Source of the DNA: Gliomastix tumulicola
Lineage: Eukaryota; Ascomycota; Sordariomycetes; Hypocreales; Bionectriaceae
Assembly (NCBI GenBank): GCA_001599755.1
Contig: BCHX01000005.1
Location: 2,786,409-2,850,408 of the forward strand
Reading direction: 5' to 3'
Length of the DNA: 64,000 nt
Shown: in pieces, positions 55,648-64,000 of the stretch
How positions within the stretch are numbered: the first letter of the stretch is position 1
Layout: every line of letters starts with the position of its first letter
Position numbers and translations under genes: made by a program
The notes under the pieces: model-generated
Databases searched by the model: none
Told to the model about the DNA's origin: nothing
Seen by the model: the letters and a program-made list of their open reading frames with translations, nothing else

Positions 55648-57168
55648 ATGGCTACCCGATCACGCATACGATCTCCTATCCTCGCCCTCTCACAACCGGT
55701 CCCCCTCCATTTCGCTTATAGATCCATGCACACCCTCCACCGACTCCCACACAGCCGCTCCATGTCCTCCTCCTCGCCTCCCTCCTCATCTCAGCCTCCT
55801 TGGCTTGAAACGATTCTCCAGGACCGCTCTCCCGCCCCCCGGATCTACTCATGGACACCCACCAATGGTCCCTCGCCTCCTCACACCCAAGATGCCCTCG
55901 ACCCGCGCCGAATCTACGTCCTCGGCGTCGGGAACATGGGCCGTCTCTACGCCACATCCCTCGCCAAACTCCCCAATCCTCCCCCCATCACCCTGGTTCT
56001 CCATCGGAAGGAGCTCCTCTCCGACTGGGAAGCCGGCCGCGGGGTTGAGATGACACGCCTGGACGTCACGGAGCGCGACAACAAGCCGGCCTTTGACGTC
56101 GAGTACTGGACAGACAACCCGCCCAAGGATGCGGGTACATCAAGGGAGATCCTCGACGGCGGACACATGGGCAACCTCCTCATTGGCACCAAGGCGTCCC
56201 TTGCTATCCCAGAGGTCGACCGGTTGAGGAGATATCTCGGACCCCGGAGCACCATCGCTTTCACCCAGAACGGCATGAACATGCTCTGGCCCCCTCACGG
56301 GCAGACATACGTCTCTCACCGGTATTCAGATGCCTTGCCCGCACCGAGTTTCATCCACTGCATCACCGGCCACGGACTTATCAACCTGGGGCCGTTCCGG
56401 AGCCGGCACGCCGCCCTCGCAGACGTCAAAGTTGGGCCCGTGCTCCCAAACGGAACGGCAGTTGAAGAGTATCTCATCAACCAGATCGCTGCGGCGCCAC
56501 ATCTCGACTCCATAGTCGTGTCCAGGGCCGACCTCTGGGCCCTGCAGCTGGAGAAGCTCGTGTTCAACACCGTCATCAACCCCATCACCGCCGTCCTCCG
56601 CGTCAAGAACGGCGCCCTGTTCGCCAGCGAGACGGGCCCCCTCGTCTCCGTCATGGACCGCCTCCTGCAAGAAACAAGTGCCGTATATCGCTCCCTCGCC
56701 AACCACCCCAGCACCGCCCAGATCCTCTCCCCCAGCGGCAACCCCTCCGACCTAGCCCTCGCGCGGCACCGCCTCGAGGAACGCTTCTCCCTCGGGGCAC
56801 TGCGGTCCATCCTGTGGGAATTCGGGCTCAAGGTGGGCGAGAACAGAAGCTCCATGTTTCAGGATGTGACGGCGGGCAAGACGACGGAAATCAGGGACCT
56901 CAATGGCTGGATCGTGGACATGGCCAAGTTTCTCGACACCACCACCAACGACACCTTCACCTTCACCACCACCACCACTACCGCTACCGCTACCACCGCA
57001 GCGGCTGCTCCGTCTGCTGGGGCTACTACGGCCACCGCCGGGGGTGCTGCGTCGTCCCCGGGAGCCACCTGCCACGACGTATCCGCACACCAGAAGCTCG
57101 TGGACCTGGTCGAGAAGGGCCAGGTCCTCGACCAGGAACAGCTCGCCAGGGCCGTTCTTGGTTCCTGA
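55648..57168 (+). CDS. 2-dehydropantoate 2-reductase-family (ApbA/PanE) protein
   Basis: NADPH-dependent ketopantoate-reductase family protein, 506 aa, single exon. The first ~85 residues are Ser/Pro/His/Arg-rich and nearly acid-free, suggesting a mitochondrial presequence; an in-frame ATG at MHTLHRL gives a shorter form. The Rossmann motif GVGNMG is at 93-98. The ApbA C-terminal domain is recognised by EKLVFNTVINPITAVLRVKN and SSMFQDVTAGKTTEIRDLNG, both hallmark blocks. A Thr/Ala-rich insertion (about 437-470, TFTFTTTTTTATATT) interrupts the last helix region before HQKLVDLVEKGQVL. Enlarged fungal members of this family include mitochondrial translation-activator-like proteins, so pantothenate synthesis is possible but not certain. 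Confidence 0.85.
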   Translation: MATRSRIRSPILALSQPVPLHFAYRSMHTLHRLPHSRSMSSSSPPSSSQPPWLETILQDRSPAPRIYSWTPTNGPSPPHTQDALDPRRIYVLGVGNMGRLYATSLAKLPNPPPITLVLHRKELLSDWEAGRGVEMTRLDVTERDNKPAFDVEYWTDNPPKDAGTSREILDGGHMGNLLIGTKASLAIPEVDRLRRYLGPRSTIAFTQNGMNMLWPPHGQTYVSHRYSDALPAPSFIHCITGHGLINLGPFRSRHAALADVKVGPVLPNGTAVEEYLINQIAAAPHLDSIVVSRADLWALQLEKLVFNTVINPITAVLRVKNGALFASETGPLVSVMDRLLQETSAVYRSLANHPSTAQILSPSGNPSDLALARHRLEERFSLGALRSILWEFGLKVGENRSSMFQDVTAGKTTEIRDLNGWIVDMAKFLDTTTNDTFTFTTTTTTATATTAAAAPSAGATTATAGGAASSPGATCHDVSAHQKLVDLVEKGQVLDQEQLARAVLGS

Positions 57169-57400
57169 CCACGACCAAGGATTCTAGCGGGGAAATAGCC
57201 CGCCCGCTAGAAGGGCTCTGGACTCACCCCGAAAACGGCGTTTCCACCGACGGCCAGGTGGGATAATATCATAATACAAGAAGGGGGACGTATAAGACCA
57301 AGACGCGACACGACAACCGGGTCAGCGCCCGTCAACGGGCTATAATACAATATTAAGACAACAGTCCATATCACGGTCCGATAACTTTTGTCCGCTTTTT

Positions 57401-57419
57401 TCTCTCTCTCTCTCTCTCT
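57401..57419 (+). repeat. (TC)n microsatellite
   Basis: Uninterrupted TC dinucleotides, 19 bases. Confidence 0.85.
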
Positions 57420-57722
57420 TGTCCTCGTTCTGTTTCTCACGCCCCATCCGTGCCGGACCCGCGTTCTCGTAAACCGGTGACAGTCAACCTGCAGAAAGGA
57501 CCATATATCAACGGTCACATATAGCCCAGGGTCCCAATCACCAATCCCTCCCCACGCGCGGCTACACTTCTCCTTTGACCTTTCCAACCCCCCCTGTCCT
57601 CCTTCTCTTTTCGTGTGTCCCTTTTTTCTTCCACTCTCCCTCCTCCTTCTGTCACCCTCTGCCTCTCCCTCTCTCCCTTCTCCCGAGATGACAAGCAGAT
57701 CGAAATGAGGCACAGACCCTCA

Positions 57723-57742
57723 ACCCGTCCCNCCCCCCCCCC
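57723..57742. repeat. C homopolymer with ambiguous base
   Basis: Run of C containing one N at 57732; true length is uncertain. Confidence 0.8.
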
Positions 57743-58342
57743 TTCCCCTCCTCTCCAGGAGAAAATGTGACCCTCGAGGGTCTCACCTGCGCAGATTTAA
57801 TGTCCGAGACAAAACGAAACGGCTCGGGGTTATTGATCGGACGCGACTCTGTCCCTACGGCAACCTGAACCTCGATCTCCATTTGCCCTTCCTTCTTGGA
57901 CATCTCAACGCTCTTGAATGTGTGGAGGAGGAAGAGGAGGAGGAGGTTAGTTTGGTTTGGCGTGTCCTGCATGGTTCTCCATCCCGCCGCCGCCGTCGCT
58001 TCTGTCTCCTTATCCTGTGCCACTCTGTCTCGCCCCTTCACCGACTTGAGGCTACTACAAGAAACGCACACGTGCGCCACAATGCGACGCTGGGTGACCT
58101 TCCACCCCCCCTTTGGAGCAGCTGCCGGCCGACCTTGCATCGTTATGCCAACTGGCGGTCAACGAAAGGCACGCATTTCAGACAAGTGCAGAAGTGCAGC
58201 GCACGCCTATTTGGTTTGTAAGCGCCCGCGCCTCCGCGATCACATCTCCCGGCGTCCACAGTCAATCAATCACTCGCTCACTAAAAAGTCACACGATCCC
58301 CATCGGCAAGTGTGCAGCGGGCGTTTTCCTCCTTCGATATGC

Positions 58343-58369
58343 CTCTCTCTCTCTCTCTCTCTCTCTCTC
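58343..58369 (+). repeat. (CT)13 microsatellite
   Basis: Thirteen CT units in a row, directly visible. Confidence 0.9.
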
Positions 58370-59320
58370 CCGCCTGCCCTCTTTTCACCCGACGTATTTA
58401 CCCCCCCTTGCTATATCAAAACGTTGGCCAAAATTCCACGTACAGTAGACATAAAACGGTGAAGATCGTTTCTTCAATGGCCTTTGAGGCTACATCATAC
58501 ATCATGATCATCGTAACTATGCGCGCGCGCGTCTTCCTTCCCGGCTGTCGCACCACGTAAACCTCCCTCCCCCAAACCAGACCACGGGGAGAAGCAGACA
58601 CAAAGCACGTATTATACTGCAACCATGCTCGCCTATATCTCCGTCTACCCTCTTGACTCGCCGTCATCAGGCCATATTCCACTTTCCCAGGCAGATCCCC
58701 CTAGTTAGGGCCCGCGTGCAAAGCCGCAGGAGTAGCGCTCCAGCCAGCCAGCCACCCAAGCCAAGCCATATGAACCGAATGAGGTACATGCGTGCCAGAA
58801 ATCCGCCCCCCCTCCCCTTTTGCCACATCCCTCGTACTACATACGAATAGGTACACGGGCCAGAGAGTCCAGGACCACCCCCGACCGAGTACCGAAAATC
58901 AGCATGTGGGCGAGCAACATTTGCCAGTCTACATATGCATGCATGCTCACTTTTCCGACCCAGCGCCAAAAGAGAAAAAAAAAGAAAAGAAACAACGAAT
59001 GGCAGAAAAAGGGACAAGACAGGGGTCTGACTGTCACAAGCAGAGAACAAAAAGCAAAGCGGAACCTGACATGTACTAACTGCCTTAAGTCCAGGCAACA
59101 TTATTATATCAGTGTAGCATGTCTATAATACCAGCTCCATTAAGACCGAAAGAAAGCAAGTCACAGTAGGAAAAGAAAAAAATTAACAAAAATTCTTGTT
59201 TTTTTTTAACCGCCGGGATTCCATTCCCATCCAAACAAAAACCCTCCTGCCCATTCATTATATCAACAAGCATTCTATTATATCCTCGTCCCGTGTCTCT
59301 GCCTCGCTTCTTTCGCGCAA

Positions 59321-59348
59321 TGCATGCATGCACGCGCGCGCGCGCGCG
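59321..59348. repeat. Alternating TGCA/CG tract
   Basis: The sequence runs tgcatgcatg then cacgcgcgcgcgcgcgcg, 28 bases of strict purine-pyrimidine alternation, a Z-DNA-prone composition. Confidence 0.85.
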
Positions 59349-60215
59349 TTTCTCCTCGTGACTCCCCCCCCACGTCGCATTATGTACTCGTACTTGGACG
59401 CAGGCACTGTGCTATAGCAGGGCGGAAGATAATTGTCGCATATATTCGGGTAACGCCAATCTGCAGAGCGCCGCCATCTTGTCACAACAAGCACACCGGT
59501 CTTTTGACGCCCGAGCCACAAAGGATGCGACGCCCGTCGAAGGACTGTACCTAATAGTAAGATCCCGAAGAAATACAAAGACCGAAAAAAGGAACGAAAT
59601 CGGAGCCGACAGAGCCAGAGATCCCGAAAAAAAGAACCCGGAAAAAGAAAAGGGCAGACAAAAAGGAAATTACCAATAACAATAGTAGAAAATGACAAAC
59701 TGCTGCGTCGTATTACATCTGTTACCCGAACCAAAGGTCCCCCTTTCTCGTCATGCCCGCCCGAACAAATATCCAGGACCGCCTTGGTCTGCACCAACCA
59801 GTCCCATTTCTATAACATGTCTAAATCGTATCGTAACCGCCCGTCATTCAGGAATCCGTATTATAAGAAAGAGACAGAAGGAAAGTAGGAGAGAAGAGCA
59901 CGCCAGCAAGAAAGAAAAAGAAGAAGGGCCAAATGGCGGTGGAGGATTGCCAGGGAAAAAAGACAGAGAAAAAGGAAGGCTGCATTAAGGAAAATAATAA
60001 AGGAAGGTTGTATTGGGGTCCCATTCTGGATCAAAAGATTAGAAAGAAATTGGATGAAGGAGTGTGTATGTGATGTATTATAAGAGAAAGGGGTATCAAT
60101 GGATTAGCGATGCTTTTCGCGAGGGCTACCGATTTTTCGCAAATGGACCGTCTTCGAGCGCGCTTGTTCGACTTAGTTCTCGTTTTCGTATGGTATATCG
60201 ATCCGAGCTTGATGT

Positions 60216-61626
60216 CTAAGGATGGTGATGGGAATACAGTGCACTGCTGGGTTCTCCGACAGATATTGGTCTCGGCGGCGAGGACGACGTTGCTCCAAAT
60301 ACAGCATGCGCATCAGCCCAAAGCTCTTCGGCTCGTTCGCGACAGGCGGCAGGCGTAAATCCGGTGCCTAATTTGCTAGCCACGATCCGCCACTTTTCGT
60401 TTTCGTAGTCCTCTAGAACCGTACGAAGTTTGTGATCCTGCAATGGTGTTAGCACAACCATCTACCTAAATCCTGCATCTGGCCTCGACTAGGAGTACGG
60501 GCGGAGGAGATTCCTCTCCGTTGGGGCGCGAAGGGCTTACCATCTCGTCAGACCACTGTTTCGTTTTTGCCTTGAGCTTCGTACAGTAACGGACTTGCAA
60601 GGTGCCAGAGGACCGTCCGGGGAAGAAGTCGGCTATTTGCTTCCAGGTGAGGTTCTTTTGTTCCTTGAGTTCGATCAGGAGCTGGTCGTCCTCTGGTGTG
60701 AACTTGAGCTTAGGTCCCTTTGGTCGCGGCGCAGGCGTCGGCATTCCCTCTTGTCCAACCACGCTCGGTGCCCCTCCAGCGTCTTCCCGTCGCATCATCT
60801 TGGCCGACGGCTCTGAATCTGGTAGTCGGTGATGATGATGCGTCGGTGGCGTGTGGCCAGCCGACACAGCTGCGTGCGTCGCGTACGCGTGCCCCAGAGC
60901 AACATGCTGCATCCCGCCTAGACCTGGGTGTTCCAACTGGGTTAGCCCTGGAGTATGGATATGGAGATCATCGGGCCTCGCTCTCTTGACCGACGTGCGA
61001 GTCTGTTCGTCGTGCGTTTGAGAGGTCGGCGTTGCCAGAGGATGATACATGGGGGTCACTGCCGAGCCAGGCGTACCAAAGTGTCCTGTCTCGAGACGCG
61101 GCGGCCCCATGTGACTTGTGTCGATGAGCAGCTGAGGATGCTGCGCATGGTGCTGGTGCTGGTGCTGGTGCTGGTGATGCGAGTGGTGACTGGCAGGGTG
61201 TTGAGACATCTCTGGAGGACGGGCATGGCTAAGGCCATGATGCGGATTCTGTGTAGCTTCGTGGAGCACACCCGATGGTGTTGGGAGTTGCCCAATAGAC
61301 TGTCGATGGTGCTGCGGCTGTTGGTGATGATGCTGCGTGTGCTGTTGCGTGTGCTGCTGGGTATGCTGCTGCTGCTGCTGCTGCTGATGCGCCTGGACCT
61401 GAGCCTGTGCCTGTGCTTGATGCTGCTGTTGCGCATGTGGTTGGGCGTGTGGCGCTTGGTGATGCTGAGCCGGCGCAGTATAAGCCTGCTCCGCCTGGCT
61501 CTGAGGAGCTAGCTGCGACTGGTCGTGGTACGCCACATGGTAGTCCCCAACCCGGTAGTTGCCCGCCAGCGTGCCTGCGACACATGGATCCCGCCAGAGC
61601 AAGCCGCCCTGGCCGGTCACCGGACT
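60216..61626 (-). CDS. Two-repeat Myb/SANT DNA-binding protein (5' exon unresolved)
   Basis: Nuclear Myb-like protein. Exons 61626-60541 and 60437-60216 join in phase, ATG|GTAAGC...GCAG|GAT, and the joint completes a second SANT repeat. Repeat 1: KLKFTPEDDQLLIELKEQKN, then LTWKQIADFFPGRSSGTLQVRY. Repeat 2: WSDEMDHKLRTVLEDYENEK, then WRIVASKLGTGFTPAACRER. The N-terminal part is dominated by Gln/His tracts (QAQAQAQVQAHQQQQQQQH and QHTQQHTQHHHQQ) plus an HQHQHQHQH run, typical of activation or phase-separating regions. The 5' end is not resolved: the frame at 61626 starts after an acceptor-like CTCCTCAG, no in-frame ATG exists upstream before a stop, and the first in-frame internal ATG lies well inside the protein. 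At least one small upstream exon carrying the ATG is expected between about 61.7 and 62.4 kb. Confidence 0.8.
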
Positions 61627-64000
61627 CTGAGGAGAAATAATCGGATCAGTTGATGCCCAGAAGGGCCTTCTTGTTGAAGAAGAGAGGCGACGGCGGTGGA
61701 AGAGCGATACTGCGGGGACGGGGATGCTTGCTTCCAATACTGCCAGAATGTTGGTAAGCCGAGGGTATATGAGAAATTATGATATAGGCTTGATGGGTAG
61801 CCCTTGCGCTTTCCAAGCCCAGGGGCCAATCGCTCCCTCAGGCTCTGTCCCGGGTGAAGAAAAGACCCGAGCCAGGCCGCGACGTGTCACTCGGCAGTCC
61901 CAAGTGTCGGATTTGCGCAGTAAAAGTCAGCCACTGTAGGTCGTGTGCCTATCAAGTCGCGACTCTTTCGCTTGTGAGTCGATGTGGTAGATAAGTCGTA
62001 TGTTTTTATGCGTCCTGGTGTGCTTTCGTCCCAACCTGAGCGAGTGTGTGGTGTCAATGTCGTTTCGATGTTGATGCTGGTGTTCGAATCCTGCCCAAGA
62101 ATGGCGAGCCTCTGTGTCCAAGTCCTTGTTGACGTTGACGAGTATTATTAGTGTGTGTTGTCGATGTGGCGGGTATGAAGCTGGGATGGTGGTTATAAAC
62201 GAGTGGCCGAGGCAGAGATGCTTTTCTCTCCCTCTTCAGTTGACAGCGGCAAGGGTTAATTCTATGCGCATTGTGTTTTAGGATGCTGCCCCGGACATGA
62301 ACGAACGAAATGGGCACCGACGTCCATTTGAGGGCGGCTTATTCGTTATGCAGACCGGACAGAAGTGTGTGAGGAATCAGATGGGGATGGGGGACGAGAC
62401 AGTTTTGTTCGCTGCGGCTAATGTAGCGGCCGGCCAGGTGTGTGAGAAGCGAGGCGTGTGAGCGTGTGAGCGTATGAGTACTGTATCTGGTGCCAAGGGC
62501 ATTCATCATATGAGGATCTCAATGCTACCGAGCCCGTGCCTGCTCTACATCGCCCGTAATAGAAACAAACCTGGTCGCTGAAAGAGCCCCCCGTCCAGAG
62601 AGGCCAAGGAAGGTCTGCAAATGATGCAACTGGGGCAATAGCCACACCCCCCTTTCATGGTCAAGGCGGCAGTTATCGACGCCAGCCCTACACCTGCCCA
62701 TCCCAACTTGCTGGGGGGCGGGCGAGGGCTTGATTGGATCATCTCCAGCCATCGAATGCTTTCCTTTGCCCCCAGCCTTTGCTTTTTCATGCTGATAGCT
62801 CGACGTGAAACTTCGGCATCTGCCTCTGGCATGTGGACGGAGTTGCGGGTGAGTGCTATTCTGAAACAGCCACGGATATGCAGCCGGGCCAACTCAGCAG
62901 AGTCGCCCGCAGGCCCGGTCTGGCCAGTATCAGCGAGCCAGCGACCTCCCACTCCCACTCCATGCCAGGGTCCCTTTGCCAGCCTTGGAACGTGTGGACC
63001 ACGCGCGCAGGCTCTGCGCTACAGGAGCTCTTCACTGAGAATCGAGCAGCTAGGCAGGGCGGAAGATGCTTGTGGCCATCCGGAAAGAGGGTCAGCAAGA
63101 CAGGCCTTGTCTGCTTAACGTTCAGATCCACAGCTCTAGTGCCTAGAGCAGGGATATGCCAGCATTGACTTCCCAGCATGAAGAGTCGAAGTGCTCAAGA
63201 GACCCATCGGGATGCCCATTTGATGAAGCTGCACCAGCACAAGCCACAATAGGGTGGGTACTGCAACGTTCTGCCACTGGCGTCTTGGAAAACCGTTGAA
63301 GCTGCAGGGGTGATGCAAGCCGGTTGAGGGGCGGCGTGGTGATAGACCACGACAAGCAGGAAATGGAGCCCAAGTTCAGATCCTAACGTCATCCGGCCGT
63401 CAATCCCTCACCCATCTGCAGTTTAGACCACGGCAATCCATGACCATCCAGAACGACAGTGGCAACAGAGGGTGCCCAAGTACTCCACTCGGTGTGTCTT
63501 CCAGTCCAATGCTTACAGTGCCTGTCCAGGCTTGCCAGGCTTGCCAGACGTGCCAGGCACTAGCACCATCGGATGAGGTGAGCATTTTCGCTGCACGTGT
63601 GCGATTCATACTGCGTGTGATTCTGTGGCCGTGGAGTCGGCCCAGCGAATTCCGGTCAGGTCGAACACCTTCAAACTTGAGCAGACGGCTTGGCGTTCAG
63701 GAACCTCGAGATTCCATTGTGTATTTGTTACGGAAGGCCTCTCTTGCGAACCCCAATGGGTCTGCGAGGAAGCTCTGAAGCATGAAGGCCCCTACATGTT
63801 TGATCGCGAGAGGCTGACAGATCAGCGACCGCCGTTTTGGCCTCCTTTTCATCAATTCTCACAGGTACGGTGGTAGTGGCTAAAAGAGCAGAAGGAGAGA
63901 CTGTCGTAAGGTTAGCTTGCGACACGACACCGGTTGTTGCTTTTCCAGGTGTCCTTGACTCTGTACATACTGTGCGAGTGTCGGATCGACCTCCGGAATT
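61627..64000. other. Upstream region of the Myb gene to window end; no gene identified
   Basis: Probably the missing first exon, long leader and promoter of the minus-strand Myb gene. Open frames up to 153 codons here show no protein features. A 9-bp imperfect tandem repeat lies at 63526-63558. Any gene beginning near the end would be cut by the window edge and was not recognised. Confidence 0.45.
63526..63558 (+). repeat. 9-bp imperfect tandem repeat
   Basis: Units ccaggcttg, ccaggcttg, ccagacgtg and a partial ccaggc occur head to tail. Confidence 0.8.

Larger units (their letters stand above)
57169..60215. other. Convergent intergenic region rich in simple repeats
   Basis: About 3 kb between convergent genes. 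It holds CT runs, a C tract with an N at 57732, alternating CG tracts and poly-A/T patches. No supportable gene. The 3' UTR of the Myb gene may extend into it. Confidence 0.5.

Noticed and set aside
57652..58140. 162-codon frame across the C tract
   Set aside because: It crosses an N in a C homopolymer and has no conserved features.
62081..62093. tRNA B-box-like gttcgaatcc
   Set aside because: Flanks do not pair as a T-stem and no A box or acceptor stem is found at the right distance.

Overview
This window looks like a draft contig from a filamentous ascomycete (Pezizomycotina, probably Sordariomycetes). The reasons are short GT-AG introns of about 50-200 bases inside compact genes, pyrimidine-rich leaders, intergenic gaps of 0.3-3 kb (one of about 10 kb), and clearly fungal proteins such as Atg15, a Cdc42-type CRIB effector, Pob3, Sur2, Mis12 and Rad26. 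Four single N bases (12042, 37991, 42646, 57732) sit at or beside G/C homopolymers, so the sequence is not finished quality. I do not assign a species.

Layout. 0.7-2.8 kb: NIPA-type magnesium transporter (+). 2.8-12.9 kb: about 10 kb with no supportable protein gene; it ends in a pyrimidine-rich leader and holds two adjacent perfect palindromes. 12.9-15.6 kb: CRIB-motif polarity protein (+). 17.0-19.0 kb: POB3, a FACT histone chaperone subunit (-). 20.1-22.1 kb: ATG15, a vacuolar lipase with Cys/Trp repeat cassettes (+). 22.9-25.1 kb: amidase-signature enzyme with a probable GC-AG intron (-). 25.8-26.9 kb: conserved-looking hypothetical gene interrupted by an in-frame TAG (-). 27.7-30.0 kb: SWC2/VPS72 (+). 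30.9-33.7 kb: E-set/CBM48-like protein with unresolved 5' end (-). 36.9-38.0 kb: sphinganine C4-hydroxylase SUR2 (-). 39.8-40.8 kb: TCTP with five exons (+). 41.1-42.5 kb: proline/glutamine-rich protein (-). 42.9-43.8 kb: hypothetical gene with an apparent frameshift (-). 44.2-45.4 kb: MIS12/MTW1 kinetochore protein (+). 45.7-48.2 kb: mitochondrial PPR protein (-). 48.9-50.5 kb: RPL7/uL30 (-). 51.3-54.8 kb: RAD26/CSB ATPase (-). 55.6-57.2 kb: PanE/ApbA-family reductase (+). 60.2-61.6 kb: two-repeat Myb/SANT protein with Gln/His tracts (-). The last 2.4 kb shows no gene.

The genes are mostly core housekeeping functions: chromatin (Pob3, Swc2, Rad26), cell division (Mis12), translation (RPL7, TCTP), lipid metabolism and autophagy (Sur2, Atg15). 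They do not form an obvious pathway cluster. No secondary-metabolite backbone gene, transposon, rRNA, tRNA or CRISPR array was seen. The most unusual items are the paired palindromes in the 10-kb gene-free region, the amidase GC-AG intron, the two hypothetical genes with single disabling lesions, and the Atg15 repeat tail.
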